Shown: positions 14,437 to 22,026 of the stretch, one piece after another
How the letters are laid out: every line of letters begins with the position of its first letter
Position numbering within the stretch: the stretch's first letter is position 1
Translations under genes and position numbers: made by a program
Source: JBFXDI01 sp050181295
GTDB lineage: Bacteria > Pseudomonadota > Alphaproteobacteria > Rhizobiales > Aestuariivirgaceae
Reading direction: 5' to 3'
Length of the DNA stretch: 28,447 bases
NCBI GenBank assembly: GCA_050181295.1
Contig: JBFXDI010000045.1
Coordinates: 1 to 28,447, forward strand
Notes under the pieces: generated by a model
The model's database searches: none
Seen by the model: only the letters and a program-made list of their open reading frames with translations
What the model was told of the DNA's origin: nothing

Positions 14437-15519
14437 ATGCGCGTCGATCTCTTCGATTTCGAGCTGCCGTCGGAGCGCATCGCGCTCCGGCCCGCGAGCC
14501 CGCGCGACGCGGCGCGCATGCTGGTGGTGGAGCCCGGCGCATCGCCGGAGCTTTCCGACCTCGGCGTCCGCGACCTGCCGCAATTGCTGCGCTCGGGCGA
14601 TATCCTCGTCTTCAACGATACGCGCGTGATCCCCGCGCAGCTATCCGGCACCCGCTACCGGGAGGGAGGCGAGGCGGCGGCGGTCGAGATCACGCTCGCC
14701 AGGCGGCTGGACGGCGCACACTGGCAGGCTTTCGCGAAGCCCGGAAAGCGGCTCAAGGCCGGCGACCGCATCCGTTTCGGCGAGCGGGGCGAGGTCTGCT
14801 TCGCGGGCATGCTGGATGCGACGGTGGAGGAGAAGGCCGAGACCGGCGAGGTAACCCTCGGCTTCTCGTTCACCGGGGCGGTGCTGGACGAGGCCATAGC
14901 CTTCTACGGCCGCATGCCGCTGCCACCCTATATCGCCACACGACGTCCGGCCGACGAGCAGGACTCGACCGATTATCAGACGGTCTATGCGCGGCAGGAG
15001 GGGGCGGTCGCCGCCCCGACAGCGGGTCTGCACTTCACCCCCGAGCTCCTTTCGGCGCTCCAGGCCCGCGGGGTCGGCACGGCCTTCGTGACCCTGCATG
15101 TGGGGCCAGGCACGTTCCTGCCGGTGAAGGTCGAGGACACCGCCGACCACCGCATGCACGCCGAATGGGGGTCGATCGACGCAAAAACCGTCAAGCGCCT
15201 GCTTGCGGCACGAAGTGCCGGGGGGCGCATCGTGGCGGTCGGAACGACCTCGCTCAGGGTGCTCGAATCGGCGGCTGCGCCGGGCGGAGATTTGCGAGTC
15301 TTTTCAGGCGAGACGGACATTTTCATCACACCGGGATTCAAGTTCCGGGCGGTGGATGCGATTCTTACGAACTTCCATCTGCCGCGCTCCACGCTCTTCA
15401 TGCTGGTTGCGGCGTTCTCCGGGCTTGAGCGCATGAAGCGCGCCTATGCCCACGCGATCTCGGCCGGCTACAGGTTCTATTCCTACGGCGACGCGAGCCT
15501 GCTATTTCCCGCGCCGTGA
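14437..15519 (+). CDS. queA: S-adenosylmethionine:tRNA ribosyltransferase-isomerase
   Basis: A 360-residue QueA. It transfers and isomerises the ribosyl part of S-adenosylmethionine onto 7-aminomethyl-7-deazaguanine in tRNA, giving epoxyqueuosine. Family marks include MRVDLFDFELPSERIALRP at the start, LVFNDTRVIPAQL, MPLPPYI, DYQTVYA, GAVAAPTAGLHFT and LHVGPGTFLPV, with the C-terminal ILTNFHLPRSTLFMLVAAF. Length is normal. AAGG is about 6 bases before the ATG. Its end overlaps the tgt start by four bases (GTGA), so the two consecutive queuosine genes are translationally coupled. There is no room upstream for a preQ1 riboswitch, because lysR ends 8 bases earlier. Confidence 0.97.
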   Translation: MRVDLFDFELPSERIALRPASPRDAARMLVVEPGASPELSDLGVRDLPQLLRSGDILVFNDTRVIPAQLSGTRYREGGEAAAVEITLARRLDGAHWQAFAKPGKRLKAGDRIRFGERGEVCFAGMLDATVEEKAETGEVTLGFSFTGAVLDEAIAFYGRMPLPPYIATRRPADEQDSTDYQTVYARQEGAVAAPTAGLHFTPELLSALQARGVGTAFVTLHVGPGTFLPVKVEDTADHRMHAEWGSIDAKTVKRLLAARSAGGRIVAVGTTSLRVLESAAAPGGDLRVFSGETDIFITPGFKFRAVDAILTNFHLPRSTLFMLVAAFSGLERMKRAYAHAISAGYRFYSYGDASLLFPAP

Positions 15520-16637
15520 CCGACTTCCGCTTCTCTCTCCTCGCAACGGACGGCGCCGCCCGGCTCGGGCGGATCGACACCGCGCGCGGCCCTGTCCGAA
15601 CGCCTGCCTTCATGCCGGTCGGCACGGCCGCGACCGTCAAGGCGCTCTATCCGGATCAGGTGCGCGAGGCCGGCTCCGATATCCTGCTCGGCAACACCTA
15701 CCATCTCATGCTGCGCCCCGGCGCCGAGCGCGTCGCGGAGCTCGGAGGGCTCCATCGCTTCATGGGTTGGGACGGACCGATCCTCACGGATTCCGGCGGC
15801 TTCCAGGTCATGTCGCTTTCGCAGCTCCGGAAGCTCGACCGGGACGGCGTCACCTTCCGCTCGCATCTCGACGGCAGCGAGCACCGCCTCACGCCCGAGC
15901 GCTCCATGGAGATCCAGCGGCTGCTCGGCTCGACGATCCAGATGCAGCTCGATGAGTGCCTGGCCTATCCACATCCCTCCGAGGAGGCGGAACGCGCCAT
16001 GCTGCTCTCGCTCGACTGGGCGGAGCGTTCGAAGCAGGCGTTTAGACGGCAGCCGGGCCACGCGTGCTTCGGCATCGTGCAGGGGGGTGTCGAGCCCGAC
16101 CTCCGCCGCCGCTCGGCGGAAGGGCTCGTCGATATCGGCTTCGACGGCTACGCCATCGGCGGCCTCGCGGTGGGGGAAGGGCAGGCGCTGATGCTCGAGG
16201 CCATCGAGGCCACCGCGCCGCATCTGCCCGGAGACCGGCCACGCTATCTCATGGGCGTGGGCACGCCGGACGATATCCTCAAGGCGGTGGCGCGCGGTGT
16301 CGACATGTTCGACTGCGTGATGCCCACGCGCTCGGGCCGCCACGGGCAGGCCTTCACGCGCTTCGGAAACCTCAACCTGCGCAACGCCAAGTACGCCGAC
16401 GACCCTCGGCCGCTCGATCCTGAAAGCGGGTTCGCGCCGCTCGCGCGCTATTCCCGCGCCTATCTCCATCATCTGGTGAAGGCGGGCGAGATTCTCGGAA
16501 TGATGCTGCTCACGCTGGCGAACGTCGCCTACTACCAGGCGCTGATGGAGGGTATCAGGGGCGCCATAGCGGAGCGGCGGTTCGAGGGCTTTGCCGCCCA
16601 GACGCAGGAAGCCTGGAAGCGGGGCGAGGCTAGCTAG
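15516..16637 (+). CDS. tgt: tRNA-guanine transglycosylase lacking the zinc site
   Basis: A 373-residue Tgt that swaps guanine 34 of GUN anticodon tRNAs for preQ1 as the base-exchange step of queuosine synthesis. The active site is intact: LTDSGGFQVMSLS, GIVQGG, YAIGGLAVGE and the nucleophile Asp266 in DMFDCVMPTR. In E. coli the structural zinc is held by C302, C304, C307 and H333. Here the aligned residues are Ser304, Phe306, Leu309 (in PESGFAPLARYSRAYLHH) and Ala335 (in LLTLANVAYYQ), so all four ligands are gone while the flanking residues are kept. The GTG start overlaps the queA stop by four bases. The stop is followed at once by a palindromic element that may end transcription. Confidence 0.96.
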   Translation: MTDFRFSLLATDGAARLGRIDTARGPVRTPAFMPVGTAATVKALYPDQVREAGSDILLGNTYHLMLRPGAERVAELGGLHRFMGWDGPILTDSGGFQVMSLSQLRKLDRDGVTFRSHLDGSEHRLTPERSMEIQRLLGSTIQMQLDECLAYPHPSEEAERAMLLSLDWAERSKQAFRRQPGHACFGIVQGGVEPDLRRRSAEGLVDIGFDGYAIGGLAVGEGQALMLEAIEATAPHLPGDRPRYLMGVGTPDDILKAVARGVDMFDCVMPTRSGRHGQAFTRFGNLNLRNAKYADDPRPLDPESGFAPLARYSRAYLHHLVKAGEILGMMLLTLANVAYYQALMEGIRGAIAERRFEGFAAQTQEAWKRGEAS

Positions 16638-16685
16638 AGCATGATCCGGAAAAGTGTGAAGCACTTTTCCGACGAGATCATGCTC
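16637..16685. repeat. Palindromic intergenic repeat (GAGCATGATC family)
   Basis: GAGCATGATC-CGGAAAAGTG (16637-16656), a five-base loop, then CACTTTTCCG (16662-16671), a four-base bulge ACGA and GATCATGCTC (16676-16685): 20 paired bases in all. From general knowledge, GAGCATGATCCGGAAAAGTG-type hairpins are scattered in many Rhizobiales genomes. Its first base overlaps the tgt stop codon. Confidence 0.75.
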
Positions 16686-16699
16686 AACTTATTGGAATC

Positions 16700-16747
16700 G
16701 ATCACGTTCATCCATCCGGGTCAAATCGACCCGGATGGATCGTGATC
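16700..16747. repeat. Second palindromic repeat
   Basis: GATCACG (16700-16706) pairs with CGTGATC (16741-16747), and ATCCATCCGGGTC (16710-16722) with GACCCGGATGGAT (16728-16740), around the loop AAATC. It has the same design as the element before it (an outer 7-10-base arm, a small bulge, an inner 10-13-base arm) but an unrelated sequence. Its right end touches the stop codon of a possible small gene. Confidence 0.7.
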
Positions 16748-16866
16748 TAGCGCACCACCCTCTCGACCGCCCCGATGATCGTGCGCGTGACCTTCCCGTT
16801 GTTGGCGATGGCATCCCCAACGAGCATCGCGACGATGATGGCCGCTATGGTCAAGAAATTCTGCAT
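16747..16866 (-). CDS. Possible 39-residue membrane-associated small protein
   Basis: An open frame of 39 codons plus TAG reading MQNFLTIAAIIVAMLVGDAI and then a basic tail with NNGKVTRTIIGAVERVVR. One hydrophobic segment (about residues 4-21) followed by an amphipathic basic helix is a common form of small bacterial membrane proteins. Evidence against: no purine-rich ribosome site lies upstream. Evidence for: the codons are GC-rich at third positions like neighbouring genes, the frame fills the space between two palindromes exactly, and a perfect 13-bp hairpin stands 19 bases before the start. I do not recognise a family. Confidence 0.38.
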   Translation of the reverse strand: MQNFLTIAAIIVAMLVGDAIANNGKVTRTIIGAVERVVR

Positions 16867-16885
16867 ACGGAATGGTCGCGCAATA

Positions 16886-16914
16886 GGGTTACGCAATTTT
16901 TAATTGCGTAACCC
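16886..16914. repeat. Perfect 13-bp hairpin, AT-rich loop
   Basis: GGGTTACGCAATT (16886-16898) and AATTGCGTAACCC (16902-16914) are exact complements with a TTT loop. It lies between the glnA terminator and the possible small gene read leftward. No T-run follows on either strand, so it is not a plain terminator. It could be an operator, an RNA structure or a short repeat element. Confidence 0.6.
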
Positions 16915-16930
16915 AGCGGAAGCTCTCACG

Positions 16931-16956
16931 AAAAAGGCCGGGGCAGGGCCCCGGCC
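16931..16956 (-). terminator. Rho-independent terminator of glnA
   Basis: Read leftward: GGCCGGGG (complement of 16949-16956), a five-base loop, CCCCGGCC (complement of 16936-16943), then five Ts (complement of 16931-16935). It lies 25 bases past the glnA stop and is a textbook terminator for the glnB-glnA transcript. Confidence 0.88.
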
Positions 16957-16981
16957 AGTCGCTGTCACCGCAGGGAGCGGG

Positions 16982-18400
<1,419 letters not shown>

Positions 18401-18435
18401 GGTCGCTCCTTGTCTCCTGGCATCTTGTGAAAGGG

Positions 18436-18774
18436 TTAGAGCGCGTCCGGGCCGGTCTCGCCGGTGCGGATGCGGATAGCGTCGTCAACGGAGAGGATGA
18501 AGATCTTCCCGTCGCCGATACGGCCCGTGCGGGCGGCGGTCTGGATCGCTTCGACCGCCTTCTCCACGAGCTCATCGGCCAGCACCAGCTCGATCTTCAC
18601 CTTCGGCAGAAAATCGACCACGTACTCGGCGCCGCGGTAGAGTTCGGTGTGACCCTTCTGGCGGCCGAAGCCCTTGGCTTCCGTCACCGTGATTCCCTGC
18701 AGGCCGACCTCCTGTAGCGCTTCCTTCACCTCGTCGAGCTTGAACGGCTTGATGATGGCTTCAATCTTTTTCAT
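18436..18774 (-). CDS. glnB: Nitrogen regulatory protein PII
   Basis: A 112-residue PII signal protein, a trimer that senses 2-oxoglutarate, ATP/ADP and, through uridylylation by GlnD, glutamine. It controls GlnE and NtrB. The T-loop GFGRQKGHTELYRGAEYVVDF carries the uridylylated Tyr51. The PII signature near residues 83-96 (GRIGDGKIFILSVDDAIRIRTGE) is complete. The start at 18774 gives the exact family length; an upstream in-frame codon would add a non-homologous extension. glnA follows after 35 bases. Pairing with glnA and a GlnB-type start (MKKIEAIIKPF) favour glnB over glnK. Confidence 0.97.
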   Translation of the reverse strand: MKKIEAIIKPFKLDEVKEALQEVGLQGITVTEAKGFGRQKGHTELYRGAEYVVDFLPKVKIELVLADELVEKAVEAIQTAARTGRIGDGKIFILSVDDAIRIRTGETGPDAL

Positions 18775-18841
18775 GCGCCCTCGTTCTCCCGACGCGAAGG
18801 CAAGCGGCTGCAGGCGCAGCTCCCCTCGCGCGCACGAACAA

Positions 18842-18858
18842 TTGCAGTCCTCATGCCA
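18842..18858 (-). promoter_or_regulatory. Sigma-54 promoter of glnB
   Basis: Read leftward from 18858: TGGCATG-AGGA-CTGC-AA, against the consensus TGGCACG-N4-TTGC. The invariant GG (-24) and GC (-12) pairs have the right spacing. Transcription would begin near 18832, giving a leader of about 57 bases before the glnB start. This fits nitrogen-limited expression of glnBA. A second, housekeeping promoter was not identified. Confidence 0.6.
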
Positions 18859-18933
18859 GTTCATTGGCGGCCGGAATAGTCAGTTTTTTCAATGGCTTGC
18901 TCGCTTTTCTGTTCCGTTCAACCTGAAGCATTC

Positions 18934-18950
18934 TGCCTATTTTTTGGGCA
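18934..18950 (-). promoter_or_regulatory. Possible NtrC-binding site
   Basis: TGCC-TATTTTTTG-GGCA is a 17-bp imperfect dyad of NtrC-site length (TGCAC/GTGCA-type half-sites with outer TGC...GCA kept). It lies about 80 bases upstream of the sigma-54 -24 element, a normal distance for an enhancer. The inner half-site bases differ from consensus, so the call is tentative. Confidence 0.33.
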
Positions 18951-18984
18951 GCGAGATCGGCCGGTGGGCACCCCCGAGTTTTCC

Positions 18985-19030
18985 TTGCGTTTCGCTCCCG
19001 CTCCTCTATTGTAATTGCGACTTATTCGCA
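18985..19030 (+). promoter_or_regulatory. Promoter and Fur-type box of the multicopper oxidase-ZIP operon
   Basis: TTGCGACTTATTCGCA (19015-19030) is a near-perfect dyad differing at one place from the TTGCGAAT-N-ATTCGCA form known for alphaproteobacterial Fur/Mur boxes. A promoter TTGCGT (18985-18990), 16 bases, TATTGT (19007-19012) would place the start of transcription inside the box, as expected for a metal-dependent repressor. Which regulator (Fur, Mur or another family member) binds cannot be told. Confidence 0.5.
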
Positions 19031-19046
19031 TTTAGAGGGGATGGCG

Positions 19047-20138
19047 ATGCTCACCGGTTTCTCCCGGCATCTTTCCAGGCGGGCGGCGCTCGGGGCGGGA
19101 GCGCTGCTCGGCCTGGGAAAGGTCGCCGAGGACATCCGTCCCGCTGGCGCGCAGGGGCACGCGGCCCACGATCAGATGCAATCGACACACGGCTCGGCCC
19201 ATGCCGGGCACATGGGAGTGGTCGGCCGCATCGATCATGCGAAGAACGGCTTTGACCCGTGGTCGGTCGCCACCGACTTCGATGCCGGCGCCCTGTCCAC
19301 GGATGCCGACGGGCGAAGGGTGCGGGAATGGACGGTGACGGCCATCGATCAGGAGATCGAGATCGCACCCGGCGTCTTCTTTCCCGCCTGGACGTTCAAC
19401 GGCCGCATTCCAGGACCGACGCTGCGCTGCACGGAAGGGGAGCGGCTGCGGATCAAGCTCGTGAACGCCGGCACGCATGAACACTCGATGCATTTCCACG
19501 GCATCCACGGCGCGCGCATGGACGGCGTCCCGGGCGCGGGCATGGTTCAGCCGGGCGAGGAGTTCGTCTACGAGTTCGATGCCAAGCCCTATGGATGCCA
19601 CCTCTATCACTGTCATGCGCTGCCCCTGAAACGGCATCTGCACAAGGGTCTCTATGGCGCCTTCATCGTCGATCCGGATCCGGCGCTGCATCCTTCCGAG
19701 GAAGCGGCCGCCAGGACGCGCCTGCGCGGCAGCGTCGAGAATGCAGGGTGGCAGGAGTTCGTTCTCGTGATGAACGGCTTCGACACGAACTTCGACGACG
19801 AGAACGAGTTCTACGCCGTCAACACCACGCCCTTCGCCTACGTGGAGAAGCCGCTCAGGATCGAACGCTCAAAGCCCGTGCGCGTCTATCTCGTGAACAT
19901 GACCGAGTTCGACCCGATCAACTCCTTTCACCTGCATGCGAACTTCTTCGACTACTACGACCACGGCACGACGCTCACGCCGACGCTTCGCACCGTCGAC
20001 ACGGTGATGCAATGCCAGGCGCAGCGGGGGATCATCGAGTTCTCCTTCGCCGATCACGAGCCCGGGGTCTACATGTTCCACGCCCATCAGTCCGAGTTCG
20101 CGGAGCTCGGGTGGATGAGCCATTTCGAGGTGGTGTGA
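19047..20138 (+). CDS. Two-domain multicopper oxidase, Tat-exported
   Basis: A 363-residue copper oxidase. The N-terminus has a twin-arginine signal (HLSRRAALGAGALLGLG) and a His/Met-rich stretch before the first cupredoxin domain. Copper motifs: H149-F-H151 in HSMHFHGIH; H188-C189-H190 in LYHCHALPLKRHLHKGLYG, the type 1 site with Leu rather than Met near the axial place; H295-L-H297 in FHLHANFF; and H345-A-H347 in MFHAHQSEFAELGWMSHF. Two domains and a type 1 site in domain 1 resemble nitrite-reductase-like two-domain oxidases more than three-domain laccases. The ATG at 19047 is preferred because AGAGGGG touches the ATG at 19041. The stop shares a base with the ZIP gene start. Probable role: oxidation of Fe(II), Cu(I) or Mn(II) in the periplasm; the metal is not known. 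Confidence 0.9.
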   Translation: MLTGFSRHLSRRAALGAGALLGLGKVAEDIRPAGAQGHAAHDQMQSTHGSAHAGHMGVVGRIDHAKNGFDPWSVATDFDAGALSTDADGRRVREWTVTAIDQEIEIAPGVFFPAWTFNGRIPGPTLRCTEGERLRIKLVNAGTHEHSMHFHGIHGARMDGVPGAGMVQPGEEFVYEFDAKPYGCHLYHCHALPLKRHLHKGLYGAFIVDPDPALHPSEEAAARTRLRGSVENAGWQEFVLVMNGFDTNFDDENEFYAVNTTPFAYVEKPLRIERSKPVRVYLVNMTEFDPINSFHLHANFFDYYDHGTTLTPTLRTVDTVMQCQAQRGIIEFSFADHEPGVYMFHAHQSEFAELGWMSHFEVV

Positions 20139-21277
20139 TGCCGCGCCTCGCTTTCTATCTCATGCCTTTGGCACTGGTGGCGGCGCTGGTCGGCATCCTC
20201 CTCTACGCGAACCCGCTCAAGCAGCTCACCGGAGCCGCTCCTCCCGTCGAGGACGTCAAGGTCGAGCGCGTGGTGCTGAAGCCCGGTCTCGTCCGCCTCG
20301 ATGTGCGGGCCGACGGATCGCAGCCGGTCAGCATCGCGCAGGTGCAGGTCGATGGCGCCTATCGAAGTTTCAGCATGGAGCCATCAGGGCCGATAGGCCG
20401 TCTGGGGACGGCCCGCATCGACATTCCCTATCCCTGGATCGACGCCGAGGCCCATCACATCGTGCTCATCACCTCGACGGGCGCCGCCTTCGAGCACACG
20501 ATCGAGGTGGCGCGCGTCACCCCACGATGGGACGGAGAGGATCTCGGCTATCTCCTGCTCATCGGCCTCGTCCTCGGCCTGGCGCCGGTAGCGGCGGGCC
20601 TGCTCTTCTACCCGGCGCTCAGGGGGGCGGGGAGCGGTGTCATGCAGTTCGTCCTGGCCCTGACGGTCGGGCTTCTGGCCTATCTGCTCATCGATACGCT
20701 TGCCGAAGGCTTCGAGCTCGGCGGCGAGGCGACAGAGCGACTGAGAGCGCGCCTTCTCGTCATCGTTTCGGCTGCGGTCACGGCCGGGCTGCTCCTGGCG
20801 CTCGGGCGTCGCGGCGGCAAGGCGCCCGAAGGTGTCGCGCTCGCCTTCTTCATCGCGCTCGGCATCGGCCTTCACAATTTCGGCGAGGGCCTCGTCGTCG
20901 GGGCTGCGATCGCGACCGGGGCGGCCGCGCTCGCGAGCTTCCTCCTCACGGGCTTCGTGATCCACAATGTCTCGGAGGGTTTCGGCATCGCCGCCCCGCT
21001 CTTTGAGTCCCGGCCGCCGTTGCGGGTATTCGCAGGTCTTGCCGCGCTGGCCGGGCTGCCGGCGGTGCTTGGAACGGTGCTCGGCGCCCAATCCGTCGGG
21101 CCCTACTGGACCGCCCTCTGCTTCGGCGTGGGAGCCGGGGCCATCCTGCAGGTGATCATCGAGGTCACCACGCTTCTCGCAAGGAAGCGCGGAAGCAGCG
21201 CCCTGCTCAGCGCGCCAAGCCTTGTGGGCGCCGTCTGCGGCCTCTCGGTCATGTACGCGACCGCGCTCCTCGTGTGA
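20138..21277 (+). CDS. ZIP-family metal transporter with N-terminal periplasmic domain
   Basis: A 379-residue membrane protein. After a first span (residues about 5-24) comes a domain of about 100 residues without membrane spans, beta-rich in look (VERVVLKPGLVRLDV, VQVDGAYRSF), then from residue 136 a ZIP core. The two metal-binding motifs are H246-NFGEG and H276-NVSEG, matching the HNxxEG motifs of spans 4 and 5 in ZIP proteins. ZIP proteins carry zinc, iron or manganese into the cytoplasm. The extra domain faces the periplasm if the first span is a normal anchor, where it could meet the oxidase encoded upstream. The genes overlap by one base (TGATG), so they are translationally coupled and probably act together. 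Confidence 0.88.
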   Translation: MPRLAFYLMPLALVAALVGILLYANPLKQLTGAAPPVEDVKVERVVLKPGLVRLDVRADGSQPVSIAQVQVDGAYRSFSMEPSGPIGRLGTARIDIPYPWIDAEAHHIVLITSTGAAFEHTIEVARVTPRWDGEDLGYLLLIGLVLGLAPVAAGLLFYPALRGAGSGVMQFVLALTVGLLAYLLIDTLAEGFELGGEATERLRARLLVIVSAAVTAGLLLALGRRGGKAPEGVALAFFIALGIGLHNFGEGLVVGAAIATGAAALASFLLTGFVIHNVSEGFGIAAPLFESRPPLRVFAGLAALAGLPAVLGTVLGAQSVGPYWTALCFGVGAGAILQVIIEVTTLLARKRGSSALLSAPSLVGAVCGLSVMYATALLV

Positions 21278-21297
21278 GCTCTTCGACCTGGATCAAG

Positions 21298-21326
21298 CCT
21301 CGCCCTTCGACAAGCTCAGGGCGAGG
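21298..21326. repeat. Short hairpin repeat of the TTCGACAAGCTCAGG type
   Basis: CCTCGCCCT (21298-21306) and AGGGCGAGG (21318-21326) form a 9-bp stem around TCGACAAGCTC. The CTTCGACAAGCTCAGG core is, from general knowledge, a widely scattered intergenic sequence in alphaproteobacteria. It lies between the convergent ZIP and TPR genes and may end transcription there, though no T-run follows. Confidence 0.6.
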
Positions 21327-21371
21327 CCACAGATACAAGATGCTCGAATTGAAGGAGACGCCGAAGCCGGA

Positions 21372-21869
21372 TCAGGAGCCCTGCTTCTTCTTGTAGGCGT
21401 CGATCTCAGCCGCCAGCTCCTTTTCCTCGTCACAGCCGAAATAGCCGCACAGGTCCTTGAGCTTGACGTAGGTTGCCTCGGCGTTGGCGAGGTCGTTCTT
21501 CATCAGATAGGCTTCGCCCAGATATTCGTAAGCGCCCTTGTGGTTCGAATCCTTCTCGAGAGCCTTGATGTAGAAGGCGATGCCCTCGTCGACCTTGCCG
21601 GACATGCGGTGCGTATATCCAAGCAGGTTCAGGACATTGGCGTCGTCGGGCTTGTTGAGCGCGTTCAGCTCCGTGATCGCCTCGGCGTACTTCTTCTCGG
21701 CGATCAGCGCCTCGGCGGACTTGTAGCCGGGCAGGGCGGTCACGGAATCGGCCGGGGCATCGCTGCCCATCGCGAGAGCCGTCGGGAAAGAGAACAGCCC
21801 GGACAATGCGAGGCCCGCGACAACCAGGCTGAAGGCGGCGGCAGTGGCAAGCTTGCAGGTGCGGTTCAT
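21372..21869 (-). CDS. Exported tetratricopeptide-repeat protein
   Basis: A 165-residue protein with a signal peptide (MNRTCKLATAAAFSLVVAGLAL..., cut near ALA-MGSD) and about three TPR units: from KSAEALIAEKKYAEAITELNALN, through DDANVLNLLGYTHRMSGKVDEGIAFY to DSNHKGAYEYLGEAYLMKNDLANAE. The end holds two cysteines in DLCGYFGCDEE, which could form a disulphide in the periplasm. TPR proteins hold other proteins; no partner is suggested by the neighbours. It is divergent from a Rieske oxygenase gene and converges on the ZIP gene. Similar exported TPR proteins with the same Cys-rich end are, as I recall, widespread in alphaproteobacteria without a known role. Confidence 0.87.
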   Translation of the reverse strand: MNRTCKLATAAAFSLVVAGLALSGLFSFPTALAMGSDAPADSVTALPGYKSAEALIAEKKYAEAITELNALNKPDDANVLNLLGYTHRMSGKVDEGIAFYIKALEKDSNHKGAYEYLGEAYLMKNDLANAEATYVKLKDLCGYFGCDEEKELAAEIDAYKKKQGS

Positions 21870-21952
21870 ACATCGGTCTCCATAGAGCCGCCTCTCTCAG
21901 GGCGGAAAATAGCCTAGATTCCGGGCCCACGCCATGGGGTCTGGACGCTAAA

Positions 21953-22003
21953 CCCTTGCATTCAAGGGCGCGCCTGGGCTAGAGTATTGAATGAACATTC
22001 AAT
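21953..22003 (+). promoter_or_regulatory. Promoter and palindromic operator of the Rieske oxygenase gene
   Basis: ATTGAATG-AA-CATTCAAT (21986-22003) is a perfect 8+2+8 palindrome of a size and form typical for TetR-family operators. It lies just downstream of a candidate promoter TTGCAT (21956-21961), 18 bases, TAGAGT (21980-21985), so it would cover the transcription start. A second dyad, CCCTTG-CATT-CAAGGG (21953-21968), covers the -35 region. No TetR gene is in the window. Confidence 0.55.
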
Positions 22004-22026
22004 CAAAAAATGAAGAGAATTGCCCT

